Below are positions 8,079-19,217 of a stretch of 22,367 nt of DNA, in pieces (position 1 is the first letter of the stretch; each line of letters opens with the position of its first letter). The notes beneath the pieces were generated by a model. The model was not told where the DNA came from. It did not search any database and saw nothing but the letters and a program-made list of their open reading frames with translations. The position numbers and the translations under genes were made by a program. Source of the DNA: Symbiodinium natans. Taxonomy: Eukaryota > Sar > Dinophyceae > Suessiales > Symbiodiniaceae. Where the stretch lies: assembly GCA_905221605.1 (NCBI GenBank), contig CAJNDS010001342.1, forward strand, positions 1 to 22,367. Reading direction: 5' to 3'.

Positions 8079-9808
8079 AACGCAAAGGCTCCTTCAGTTA
8101 CATAAGCCCTGCTCACACACCGACCCAATTAGGGAGGTGAATACAAAGGCTCCTTGGCAGCATTCACACAGGCTCTGATCACATCCCGACCCAATTAGGG
8201 AGGGGAACGCAAAGGCTCCATGGCTGCATTTACCCAGGCCCTCATCACATCCCGACCCAATTAGGGAGGGGAATGCAAGGCTCCTTGGCTGCATTTACAC
8301 AGGCCCTGATCACATCCCGACCCAATTAGGGAGGTGAATACAAAGGCTCCTGGGCTGCATTTACACAGACCCTGATCACATCCTGACCCAATTCGGGAGG
8401 TGAACACTGCATTTACACAGGCCCTGATCACATCCTGACCCAAAGTAGGAAGAGAAACAAAAGGCTCCTTGGCTGCATTTACACAGGCCCTGATCACATC
8501 CCGACCCAATTAGGGAGGTGACTACAAAGGCTCCTTGGCAGCATTCACACAGGCCCTGATCACATCCCGACCCAATTAGGGAGGGGAATGCAAGGCTCCT
8601 TGGCTGCCTTGACACAGGCCCTGATCACATCCCGACCCAATTAGGGAGAATCACAAGGCTCCTTGGCTGCATTTACACAGGTCTTGATCACATCCCGACC
8701 CAATTAGGGAGGTGACTACAAAGTCTCCTTGGCAGCATTCACAGAGGCCCTGATCACATCCCGACCCAATTAGGGAGGGGAATGCAAGGCTCCTTGGCTG
8801 CATTGACACAGGCCCTGATCACATCCCGACCCAATTAGGGAGAATCACAAGGCTCCTTGGCTGCATTTACACAGGTCTTGATCACATCCCGACCCAATTA
8901 GGGAGGTGACTACAAAGGCTCCTTGGCTGCATTTACAGAGGCCCTGATCACATCCCGACCCAATTAGGGAGGGGAATGCAAGGCTCCTTGGCTGCGTTTA
9001 GACAGGCCCTGATCACATCCCGACCCAATTAGGGAGATGAACACAAGCCTCCTTGGCATCATTTTCACAGGCCCTGATCACATCCCGACCCAATTAGGGA
9101 GAATCACAAGGCTCCTTGGCTGCATTTACACAGGTCTTGATCACATCCCGACCCAATTAGGGAGGTGAATACAAAGGCTCCTTGGCTGCATTTACACAGG
9201 CCCTGATCACATCCCGACCCAATTCGGGAGGGGAATGCAAGGCTCCTTGGCTGCATTTACACAGGCTGACCCAATTAGGGAGAGAAACACAAGGCTCCTT
9301 GGCTGCATTTACACAGCCCTTGATCACATCCCGACCCAATTAGGAAGGTAAATACAAAGGCTCCTTGGCAGCATTCACACAGGCCCTGATCACATCCCGA
9401 CCCAATTAGGGAGGGGAATGCAAGGCTCCTTGGCCGCATTTACACAGGCCCTGATCACATCCCGACCCAATTAGGGAGGGGAATGCCAAGGCTCCTTGGC
9501 TGCATTCAAACAGGCCCTGGTCACATCCCGACCCAATTAGGGAGGGGAATGCAAGGCCCCTTGGCTGCATTTACACAAACCCTGATCACATCCTGACCCA
9601 TTTAGGGAGGGCAATGCAAGGCTCCCTGGCTGCATTTACACAGGCCCTGGGAGGGGAATGCAAGGCTCCTTGGCTGCATTTACACAGGCCCTGATCACAT
9701 CCCGACCCAATTATGGAGAATCACAAGGCTCCTTGGCTGCATTTACACAGGTCTTGATCACATCCCGACCCAATTAGGGAGGTGAATACAAAGGCTCCTT
9801 GGCTGCAG

Positions 9809-9845
9809 TTTTTTGTGTGTTTGAAAACACAAAAAAAAAAAAAAA
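9809..9845. repeat. T/A palindrome with A15 tract inside satellite A
   Basis: TTTTTTGTGT (9809-9818) pairs with ACACAAAAAA (9827-9836) around an 8-nt loop, and the A-run continues to 9845. It interrupts a family A unit after GGCTGCAG. It may be a small insertion or a slippage product. Confidence 0.7.
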
Positions 9846-10465
9846 CAAGGCATGATCACATCCGACCAATTCCGGTAGGGGAACGAAAGCTCCTTGGCTG
9901 CTTTACACAGGCCCTTATCACATCCGATCCAATTAAGGGATATGAAAACACATCCCCTGGCAGCAATTTTCCACATGGCCTTGAATCACATCCCGACCCA
10001 ATTAGGGAAGGGAATGCAATGCTTCTTGGCTGCATTCACACAGGCCCTGATCACATCCGGACCCAATTCGGGAAGGGAATGCAAGGCTCCTTGGCTGCAG
10101 TCACACCACATCCGGCCCCAAATTAGAAGGGAATGCAAGGCTCCTTGGCTGCATTTACACAGGCTTTCGTGACCCAATTAGGGAGGGGAATGATAGGCTC
10201 CGTGGCAATTAAGGAGGGGAATGCAAAGCTCCTTGGCTGCGTCTACACAGCCCTGATCACATTCCGACCCAATTCGGCATCCCGACCCAATTAAGGAGGG
10301 AAACGCAAGGCTCCTTGGCTGCATTTACACAGGCCCTGATCACATCCCGACCCAATTAAGGAGGGGAACGCAAGGCTCCTCGCTGCATTTACACAGGCCC
10401 TGATCACATCCCGACCCAATGAGGGGAATGCAAGAATTTACACAGGCCCGGATCACACCCCGACC

Positions 10466-11088
10466 CACATTTTGTGAAGGTGAACTACCTGGACAGGCGT
10501 TCCAAGAGCTGGTAATCCTTATCCTGGTGCATTTATGAAGGAGAACTACCTGGCAAGGCTTTCCGCGAGCTGGAAATCCTTATCCTGGTGCATTTTACGA
10601 AGGAGAACTACCTGGAAAGGCCTTCCGCGAGCTGGAAATCCTTATCCTGGTGCATTTTATGAAGGAGAACTACCTGGAAAAGAGCTGGAAATCCTTATCC
10701 TGGTGCATTTTATGAAGGAGAACTACCTGGAAAGGCCTTCTGCAAGCTGGAAATCCTTATCCTGGTGCATTTTATGAAGGAGAACTGCTTGGAAAGCCTT
10801 CCGCGAGCTGGAAATCCATATCCTGGTGCATTTTATGAAGGAGAACTACCTGGAAAGGCCTTCCACGAGCTCCTTATCCTGGTGCATTTTATGAAGGAGA
10901 ACTACCTGGAAAGCCTCCAAGAGCTGGAAATCCTTATCCTGGTGCATTTTAGGAAGGAGAACTACGTGGAAAGGCTGTCCAAGAGCTGGAAATCCTTATC
11001 CTGGTGCATTTTATGAAGGAGAACTGCCTGGAAAGGCCTTCCAAGAGCTGGCAATCCTTATCCTGGTGCATTTTATGAAGGAGAACAC
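10466..11088. repeat. Satellite family B, block 1 (62-bp units)
   Basis: About ten units carrying the boxes GCATTTTATGAAGGAGAAC, TACCTGGAAAGGCCTTCC and GAGCTGGAAATCCTTATCC. The 62-bp period is measured in the regular part of block 3. Several units here are shortened, such as those near 10680 and 10870. Family A flanks both sides. Confidence 0.95.
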
Positions 11089-12446
11089 ACAGGCTTTGAT
11101 CACAGCCGGACCCAAATAGGGAGGGGAATGCAAGGCTGCATTCACACAGGCCCTGATCACATCCGGACCCAATTAGGGAGGGGAACGCAAGGCTCCTTGG
11201 CTGCATACACACAGACTTTGATCACATCCGGACCCAATTAGGGAGGGGAATGCAAGGCTCCTTGGCTGCATTCACACAGGCCCTGATCACATCCTGACCC
11301 AATTAGGGAGGGGAATGCAAGGCTCCTTCGCTGCATTTACACAGGCCCTGATCACATCCCGACCCAATTAGGGAGAGAAACACAAGGCTCCTTGGCTGCA
11401 TTTACACAGGTCTTGATCACATCCCGACCCAATTAGGGAGGTGAATACAAAGGCTCCTTGGCTGCATTTACACAGGCCCTGGTCACATCCCGACTCAATT
11501 AGGGAGGGGAATGCAAGGCTGCTTGGCTGCGTTTAGACAGGCCTTGATCACATCCCGACCCAATTAGGGAGATGAACACAAGCCTCCTTGGCAGCATTTT
11601 CACAGGCCTTGATCACATCCCGACCCAATTAGGGAAGGGAATGCAATGCTTCTTGGCTGCATTCACACAGGCCCTGATCACATCCGGACCCAATTCGGGA
11701 AGGGAATGCAAGGCTCCTTGGCTGCAGTCACACAACATCCGGACCTTGGCTGCATTTACACAGCCCTTGATCAATTAGGGAGGTAAATACAAAGGCTCCT
11801 TGGCAGCATTCACACAGGCCCTGATCACATCCCGACCCAATTAGGGAGGGGAATGCAAGGCTCCTTGGCTGCATTTACACAGGCCCTGATCACATCCCGC
11901 CCCAATTAGGGAGGGGAATGCCAAGGCTCCTTGGCTGCATGCAAACAGGCCCTGGTCACATCCCGACCCAATTAGGGAGGGGAATGCAAGGCTCCTTGGC
12001 TGCATTTACACAGGCCCTGATCACATCCCGACCCAATTAGGGAGGGGAATGCCAAGGCTCCTTGGCTGCATTCAAACAGGCCCTGGTCACATCCCGACCC
12101 AATTAGGGAGGGGAATGCAAGGCTCCTTGGCTGCATTTAGGAGCCTGGCTGCATTTACACAGGCCCTGGGAGGGGAATGCAAGGCTCCTTGGCTGCATTT
12201 ACACAGGCCCTGATCACATCCTGACCCAATTAGGGAGAATCACAAGGCTCCTTGGCTGCATTTACACAGGTCTTGATCACATCCCGACCCAATTAGGGAG
12301 GTGAATACAAAGGCTCCTTGGCTGCAGTTACACAGGCCCGGATCACATCCCGACCCAATTCGGGAGGGGAACGCAAGGCTCCTTGGCTGCATTTACACAG
12401 GCCCTGATCACATCCTGACCCAATTAGGGAGAGAAACACAAGGCTC
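11089..12446. repeat. Satellite family A, block 2
   Basis: About twenty family A units, entered from B at GGAGAAC|ACACAGGC and ending at AAGGCTCC where the Rep fragment begins. Long stretches resemble block 1; for example about 11590-11735 repeats the unit order and many variants of about 9960-10100. That points to segmental duplication within the array. Confidence 0.92.
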
Positions 12447-13161
12447 CAGGAAGATGTCACTGTCCTGGTGGAAGGAGTGCAGGGCAAGACCGCTTCCCCA
12501 GCTCGTCTAGACTGCTTGCACAAAGCCTTGCAAGAGCTGAAAGCGCAGCACCGCCTCTACCAGGCAAACCCAGCAGTGGAGGGAGCCTTAACAAGAATGG
12601 AAATCATCCTCGCTGGAAAAGTGCAGCCGTGTACAAGCGCAGCGGCAACGACAGACCGCGAAACCTCCCAAGGGCGCCAAACGGGGAGTCCGGTGGCTCA
12701 CACTCCTCGGCCTTGGGGGGCGAAGCGCAGCACTCGGAAAACGCAGCGGCCTCTGTCGAAACAATGGAAGAGAAGGAAGACAGGCTAGAGATGACGTACC
12801 TGATCCCAAAGAGCTGAAAGCCCCCAGAGCGGACACTGTGGAGCTGCAGAAAATCCGAAGCACTTCGGAGCTCACGGACGACATGGACGTGAAGTTCTTC
12901 CCACACCTGTTTTCCACGGGCACAGGCGGATGGCAGAATGGATATGGAAGCTTCTCCCAATACGCTCGCAAGCGTCTTCTCGGCTCGGACCCGCGTTTCG
13001 AATCATCGCCGGCCTACATCATGTGGCTTCTGGAAATGCACCTCAAGAAGCGCCTCTCGGGCAACATCAACGTGAGGATCGGCAACCAGCAGGCTCCAGG
13101 CGGGAAGACCAAGTACCAAGAGGGCAAAGGTCAGGTGTTTACAGCCCTGAGGGACATCCCA
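12447..13161 (+). pseudogene. Diverged Helitron Rep gene fragment trapped in satellite
   Basis: Translation matches residues about 314-519 of the transposase at 1-5877. The first segment reads EDVTVLVEGVQGKTASPARL, then MTYLIPK, then a well-conserved Rep segment starting DVKFFPHLFSTGTGGW. By eye, 57 of 68 residues from DVKFF to RIGNQ match the intact copy. The match moves through three frames: one up to about 12650, another to MTYLIPK (about 12812) where an in-frame TGA follows, and a third from about 12820 to 13161. The cysteine cluster, HUH motif, helicase and Josephin parts are absent. It belongs to a different, older subfamily than the two near-identical copies. The 3' edge joins satellite D through a shared CCCAAA. 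Confidence 0.9.
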
Positions 13162-13207
13162 AAAAGCACCTGAGATTGCTTATCACTGAGCATTCTTTAG
13201 AGAAGAG
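13162..13207. repeat. Partial satellite D unit at the 3' edge of the Rep fragment
   Basis: AGCACCTGAGATTGCTTATC, then ACTGAGCATTCTTTAGAGAAG, split here only to describe two adjacent boxes, match the family D units at 13906-14930. The unit ends in GAGCGCAGCG and then switches to family A. Confidence 0.8.
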
Positions 13208-13905
13208 AGCGCAGCGCAAGGCTCCTTGGCTGCATTTACCGGACCTGATCACATCCCGACCGAACTAGGCAGGGGAACACAAGGCTCTGTGCCTGCATTT
13301 ACAGGCCCTGATCACATCCCGACCCAATTAGGGAGGGGAATGCAAGGCTCCTTGGCTGCATCTGCACAGGTCCTGCTCACACCCTGACGGGAACACAAGG
13401 CTCCTTGGCTTCATACACAGGCCCTGATCACATCCCTACCCAATTAGGGAGGCCAAGGCTCCTTGGCTGCGTTCACGCAGGCCCTGATCACATCCGAACC
13501 AGTCAGGGAGGGAATGCAAGGCTCCTTGGCTGCATTTACACAGGCCCTGATCACATCCTGACCCAGTTAGGGAAGGGAACGCAAAGGCTCCTTGGGAGCA
13601 GTTACAAAGGCCCTGATCACATCCCGACCCAATTAAAGGCAAATACAAGGCTCTTTGGCTGCATTCACACAGGCCCTGATCACATCCCGACCCAATTAAG
13701 GAGGCAAATACCTTGACTGCATTCACACAGGCCCTGATCACATCCTGACCCAATGAGGGAGGCAAATGCAAGGCTCCTTGGCTGCATTCGCACAGGCCCT
13801 GATCACATCCCGACCCAATTAGGGAGGGGAATGCAAGGCTCCTTGGCTGCATTTACACAGGCACTGATCACGTCCCTGATCACGCCCCAACCCAATTAGG
13901 GAGGC
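13208..13905. repeat. Satellite family A, block 3
   Basis: About ten to eleven family A units with more deletions and substitutions than blocks 1 and 2, for example near 13390, 13640 and 13860. The first two units share a distinctive variant (GGCTCTGTGCCTGCATTTACAG, broken by indels elsewhere) with about 14990-15020. Confidence 0.9.
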
Positions 13906-14937
13906 AGCAAGAGCCTGTCCTGGAAGCATGTTTTGAGCTGTATTTCTGAAAGCCCATTCCAAAGCCCCAGACAGCGCCTCAGATTGCTTATCACTGAGAA
14001 AAGAGCAAGCCTGGCTGCAGACAGTCCTGGAAGCATGTTTTTGAGCTGTATTTCTGAAAACCATTTCAAACTCCCAAACAGCACCTGAGAATGCTTATCA
14101 CTGAGCATTCTTTAGAGGAGAGCAAGCCTGGCTGCAGACAGTCCTGGAAGCATGTTTTGAGCCGTGTTTCTGAAAGCCCATTTCAAACTCCCAAACAGCA
14201 CCTGAGATTGCTTATCACTGAGCATTCTTCAGAGAAGACAGCGCAGGGCAAGGCTCCTTGGCTGCATTTACCGGCCCTGAACACATCCCGACCCAATTAG
14301 GGAGGGGAATGCAAGGCTCCTTGGCTGCATTTACACAGGTCCTGATCACCCTGAAGGGAACGCAAGGCTCCTCACATCCCGACCCAATTAGGGAGGCCAA
14401 GGCTCCTTGACTGCATTCACACAGGCCCTGATCACATCCGATGCAGTTAGGGAGGGGAATGCAAGGCTCCTTGGCTGCATTGCATTCTTTAGAGAAGAGC
14501 AAGCCTGGCGGCAGACAGTCCTGGAAGCATGTTTTGAGCTGTATTTCTAAAAGCCCATTTCAAACCCCCAGACAGCACCGCATACTTTTGAGAAGAGCAA
14601 TGTTCTGAGCTGTATTTCTGAAACCCATTTCAAACCCCCAGACAGCACCTGAGATTGCTTATCACTGAGCATTCTTTAGAGAAGAACAAGCCTGGCTGCA
14701 GACAATCCTGGAAGCATGTTTTTGAGCTGTATTTCTGAAACCCATTTCAAACTCCCAAACAGCACCTGAGATTGCTTATCACTGAGCATTCTTTAGAGGA
14801 GAGCAAGCCTGGCTGCAAACAGTCCTGCAAGCATGCTTTGAGCTGCATTTCTGAAAGCCCATTTCAAAACTCCCAAACAGCACCTGAGATTGCTTATCAC
14901 TGAGCATTCTTTAGAGAAGCGAGCGCAGCGCAAGGCT
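13906..14937. repeat. Satellite family D (about 117-bp units) interleaved with A
   Basis: About six or seven D units. Boxes in order: CAAGCCTGGCTGCAGACAG, TCCTGGAAGCATGTTTTGAG, CTGTATTTCTGAAAGCCC, AACAGCACCTGAGATTGC, TTATCACTGAGCATTC. The period from 14025 to 14142 is 117 bp. Family A units interrupt at about 14244-14480. A deleted unit lies near 14570-14620. I see no coding or RNA-gene signal. Confidence 0.9.
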
Positions 14938-15140
14938 CCTTGGCTGCATTTACCGGCCCTGATCACATCCCGACCCAACTAGGGAGGGGAACGCAAGGCT
15001 CTGTGCCTGCATTTACAGGCCCTGATCACATCCCGACCCAACTAGAGAGGGGAATGCAGGGCTACCTTGGTTGCGCGGCCCTGATCACATCCCGACCCAA
15101 TTAGGGAAGGGAACACGCTGCATTCTGATCACATCTACAT
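14938..15140. repeat. Satellite family A, block 4
   Basis: About three to four diverged A units following a D unit. The segment of about 14910-15040 closely resembles about 13180-13320, including the D-to-A switch and the GGCTCTGTGCCTGC variant. It decays into a few partial boxes before family B. Confidence 0.85.
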
Positions 15141-15436
15141 GGAAAGGCCTTGAAAAAAAGCTGGAAATCCTTATCCTGTCTTCAAATAGCTGGAAATCCT
15201 GGTGCTTTTTTTGCGAAGGAGAACTACCTGGAAATGCCTTCAAAGAGCTGGAAATCCTTATCCTGGTGCATTTTATGAAGGAGAATTATTTGGAAAGGCC
15301 TTCAAAGAGCTGGAAATCCTTATCCTGGTGCATTTCATGAAGGAGAACTACCTGGAAAGGCCTTCTTGGTGCATTTCACGAGGGAGAACTACCTGGAAAG
15401 GCCTCTTATCCTGGTGCAATTTATGAAGGAAAACTG
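15141..15436. repeat. Satellite family B, block 2
   Basis: About five ragged 62-bp-type units with internal deletions. The last one runs into family C at about 15437, where GAAGGAAAACTGCCAGG is followed directly by ATCGCCAACAAATTAAGG. Confidence 0.92.
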
Positions 15437-16924
15437 CCAGGATCGCCAACAAATTAAGGAGAATCCCGGGCGACTCGGCTGCACATCCCAGCTGGAAAGC
15501 TTATCGTCAACCAATTAAGGAGAATCCCAGGCGACTCGGCTGCAAAGCTAGAAAGCTTATCGCCAACCAATTAAGGAGAATCCCAGGCGACTCGGCTGCA
15601 AATCCCAGCTGGAAAGCTTATCGACAACCAATTAAGGAGAATCCCGGGCGACTCGGCTGCAAAGCTGGAAAGCTTATCGCCAACCAATTAAGGAGAATCC
15701 CGGGCGACTCGGCTGCAAATCCCAGCTGGAAAGCTTATCGCCAACCAATTGAGGAGAATCCCGGGCGACTCGGCTGCAAAGCTGAAAAGATTATCGCCAA
15801 CCAATTACGGAGAATCCCAGGCGACTCGGCTGCAAAGCTAGAAAGCTTATCGCCAACCAATTAAGGAGAATCCCAGGCGACTCGGCTGCAAAGCTGGAAA
15901 GCTTATCGCCAACCAATTAAGGAGAATCCCAGGCGACTCGGCTGCAAATCCCAGCTGGAAAGCTTATCGCCAACCAATTGAGGAGAATCCCGGGCGACTC
16001 GGCTGCAAAGCTGGAAAGCTTATCGCCAACCAATTAAGGAGAATCTCAGGCGACTCGGCTGCAAATCCCAGCTGGAAAGCTTATCGCCAACCAGTTAAGG
16101 AGAATCCCGGGCGACTCGGCTGCAAAGCTGGAAAGCTTATCGCCAACCAATTAAGGAGAATCCCGGGCGACTCGGCTGCAAATCCCAGCTGGAAAGCTTA
16201 TCGCCAACCAATTAAGGAGAATCCCGGGCGACTCGGCTGCAAAGCTGGAAAGCTGATCGCCAACCAATTAAGGAGAATCCCGGGCGACTCGGCTGCAAAG
16301 CTGGAAAGCTTATCGCCAACCAATTAAGGAGAATCCCAGGCGACTCGGCTGCAAATCTCAGCTGGAAAGGGCGACTCGGCTGCAAAGCTGGAAAGCTTAT
16401 CGCCAACCAATTAAGGAGAGACCCAGGCGACTCGGCTGCAAATCTCAGCTGGAAAGCTTATCGCCAGCCAATTAAGGAGAATCCCGGGCGACTCGGCTGC
16501 AAATCTCAGCTGGAAAGATTATCGCCAACCAATTAAGGAGAATCCCGGGCGACTCGGCTGCAAAGCTGGAAAGCTTATCGCCAACCAATTCAGGAGAATC
16601 CCGGGCGACTCGGCTGCAAAGCTGGAAAGTTTATCGCCAACCAATTAAGGAGAATCCCAGGCGACTCGGCTGCAAATCTCAGCTGGAAAGCTTATCGCCA
16701 ACCAATTAAGGAGAATCCCGGGCGACTCGGCTGCAAATCTCAGCTGGAAAGCTTATCGCCAACCAATGAAGAGAATCCCAGGCGACTCGGCTGCAAATCC
16801 CAGCTGGAAAGCTTCTCGCCCACCAATTAAGGAGAATCCCAGGCGACTCGGCTGCAAATCTCAGCTGGTAAGCTTATCGCCAACCAATTAAGGAGAATCC
16901 CGGGCGACTCGGCTGCAAAGCTGC
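15437..16924. repeat. Satellite family C (56/61-bp units)
   Basis: About 26 units counted by the box GCGACTCGGCTGCA. Two length forms differ in the link between CTGCAAA and AGCTGG: a 61-bp form with CTGCAAATCCCAGCTGG and a 56-bp form with CTGCAAAGCTGG. The shared boxes are AAAGCTTATCGCCAACC, AATTAAGGAGAATCCC and GGGCGACTCGGCTGC. The two forms often alternate. One shortened unit lies near 16365. Confidence 0.95.
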
Positions 16925-18942
16925 TTCCAAGAGCTGGAAATCCTTATCCTGGTGCATTTTATGAAGGAGAACTACCTGGCAAGGCCTTCCAAGAGCTGGA
17001 AATCCTTATCCTGGTGCATTTTATGAAGGAGAACTACCTGGCAAGGCCTTCCAAGAGCTGGAAATCCTTATCCTGGTGCATTTTATGAAGGAGAACTACC
17101 TGGCAACGCCTTCCAAGAGCTGGAAATCCTTATCCTGGTGCATTTTATGAAGGAGAACTACCTGGCAAGGCCTTCCAAGAGCTGGAAATCCTTATCCTGG
17201 TGCATTTTATGAAGGAGAACTACCTCGTCCAAGATCTGGAAATCCTTATCCTGGTGCATTTTATGAAGGAGAACTACCTGGCAAGGCCTTGCAAGAGCTG
17301 GAAACCCTTATCCTGGTGCATTTTATGAAGGAGAACTACCTAGCAAGGCCTTCCAAGAGCTGGAAATCCTTATCCTGGTGCATTTTATGAAGGAGAACAA
17401 CCTGGCAAGGCCTTCCAAGAGCTGGAAATCCTTATCCTGGTGCATTTTATGAAGGAGAACGACCTGGCAAGGCCTTCCAAGAACTGGAAATCCTTATTCT
17501 GGTGCATTTTATGAAGGAGAACTAACTGGCAAGGCCTTCCAAGAGCTGGAAATCCTTATCCTGGTGCATTTTATGAAGGAGAACTACCTGGAAAGGCTCT
17601 TATCGTGGTGCATTTTATGAAGGAGAACTACCTGGAAAGGCCTTCCGCGAGCTGGAAATCCTTATTCTGGTGCATTTTATGAAGGAGAACCACCTGGTAA
17701 GGCCTTCTGCGAGCTGGAAATCCTTATCCTGGTGCATTTTATGAAAGAGAACTACCTGGAAATGCCTTCCGCGAGCTGGAAATCCTTATCCTGGTGCATT
17801 TTATGAAGGAGAACTACCTGGAAAGGCTTTCCGCGAGCTGGAAATCCTTATCCTGGTGCTTTTTACTGAAGAAGAACTACTTGGAAAGGCCTTCCGCGAG
17901 CTGGAAATGCTTATCCTGGTGCATTTTATGAAGGAGAACTACCTGGAAAGGCCTTCCAAGAGCTGGAAATCCTTATCCTAGTGCATTTTATGAAGGATAA
18001 CTACCTGGAAAGGGAAATCCTTATCCTGGTGCATTTTATGAAGGAGAACTACCTGGAAAGGCCTTCCGCAAGCTGGAAATCCTTATCCTGGTGCATTTTA
18101 TGAAGGAGAACTACCTGGAAAGGCCTTCTGCGAGCTGGAAATCGTTATCCTGGTGCATTTTATGAAGGAGAACTACCTGGAAATGCCTTCCGCGAGCTGG
18201 AAATCCTTATCCTGGTGCATTTTATGAAGGAGAACTACCTGGAAAGGCTTTCCGCGAGCTGGAAATCCTTATCCTGGTGCTTTTTTCTGAAGAAGAACTA
18301 CTTGGAAAGGCCTTCCGCGAGATGGAAATGCTTATCCTGGTGCATTTTATGAAGGAGAACTACCTGGAAAAGCCTTCCGCGAGCTGGAAATCCTTATCCG
18401 GTGCATTTTATGAAGGAGAACTACCTGGAAAGGCCTTCCAAGAGCTGGAAATCCTTATCCTGGTGCATTTTATGAAGGAGAACTACCTGAAAAGGCCTTC
18501 CGCGACCTGGAAATCCTTATCCGGTGCATTTTATGAAGGAGAACTACCTGGAAAGGCCTTCCGCGAGCTGGAAATCCTTATCCTGGTGCATTTTATGAAA
18601 GAGCTACCTGGAAAGGCCTTCCGCGAGCTGGAAAAGGCAAGGCCTTCCAAGAGCTGGAAATCCTTATCCTGGTGCATTTTATGAAGGAGAACTACCTGGC
18701 AAGGCCTTCCAAGAACTGGAAATCCTTATTCTGGTGCATTTTATGAAGGAGAACTACCTGGCAAGGCCTTCCAAGAGCTGGAAATCCTTATCCTGGTGCA
18801 TTTATGAAGGAGAACTACCTGGCAAGGCCTTCCAAGAGCTGGAAATCCTTATCCTGGTGCATTCTATGAAAGAGAACTACCTGGCAAGGCCTTCCAAGAG
18901 CTGGAAACCCTTACGCTGGTGCATTTTATGAAGGAGAACCAC
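16925..18942. repeat. Satellite family B, block 3 (62-bp units)
   Basis: About 32 units with a clear 62-bp period, for example starts at 16925, 16987 and 17049. Two subtypes are spatially sorted: CTTCCAAGAGCTGG with CTGGCAAGG at about 16925-17600 and 18630-18940, and CTTCCGCGAGCTGG with CTGGAAAGG at about 17630-18630. This suggests local amplification of each subtype. The segments near 17820-17880 and 18240-18300 are close duplicates. Open frames across the block are repeat-derived. Confidence 0.95.
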
Positions 18943-19127
18943 GTTTGCTTGTCCTCAACCTGAATGGGGGCCATGTGCCAGGTGCTTATGCTCAACCAGA
19001 ATGGGGTGCAGCCGAGTCGCTTCAGTCAACACAAAGTCCTGACACCAGCAATTCCTGTTTGCTTGCCTCAACCTGAATAGGGGCCAGCGTTTACCGCTCA
19101 CACCGTGCGCTTTGGCTCAATATGAAC
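18943..19127 (+). repeat. Four degenerate GCTT..CTCAA..GAA motifs, spliced-leader-like
   Basis: Related short motifs begin at 18943 (GCTTGTCCTCAACCTGAATG), 18981 (GCTTATGCTCAACCAGAATG), 19057 (GCTTGCCTCAACCTGAATAG) and 19107 (GCGCTTTGGCTCAATATGAA). A fifth, GCGCTTGGGCTCAATTCGAA, is at 19802-19826. The 19103-19120 version begins CCGT and ends TTTGGCTCAA, as the dinoflagellate spliced leader does apart from internal gaps. This may be a row of worn spliced-leader relics from recycled mRNAs, or an unrelated minisatellite. Confidence 0.45.
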
Positions 19128-19217
19128 AGCCTTAAGTCTTCATCCACAGCCATTTCGGGCGCAAGCCTCTGTCACCGCAAAAGGTCTTGAGAGCATTTCG
19201 CATCCCTTGTTTCTCAG
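19107..19217 (+). repeat. Upstream segment, first copy of a diverged duplicate
   Basis: The left end (TTTGGCTCAA, then TTAAGTCTTCATCC) and right end (CTTGTTTCTCAG) match the left and right ends of 19798-19940; the middles differ. CTTGTTTCTCAG looks like a pyrimidine tract plus AG acceptor, so this could be a leader or intron 3' end in front of the frame that begins at 19218. Confidence 0.5.

Larger units (their letters stand above)
7926..10465. repeat. Satellite family A, block 1 (about 65-bp units)
   Basis: Roughly 35-40 head-to-tail units of about 65 bp. The consensus boxes in order are ACACAGGCCCTGATCACATC, CGACCCAATTAGGGAG, a short variable spacer (GGGAATGC, GTGAATACA or AATCAC), and AGGCTCCTTGGCTGCATTT. 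Units are ragged, with truncations and expansions, more so after 9800. There are no unique spacers, so this is not a CRISPR array. Open frames here exist only because the unit lacks stops. Confidence 0.95.

Noticed and set aside
10535-11016. ORFs such as MKENYLERPSASWKSLSW repeats in family B
   Set aside because: The 62-bp unit is not a multiple of three, so the frame cycles through all three readings. Truncated units break it at random.
7926-18942. CRISPR array
   Set aside because: Units of 56-117 bp are contiguous near-identical satellites with no unique spacers and no cas genes; the context is eukaryotic.
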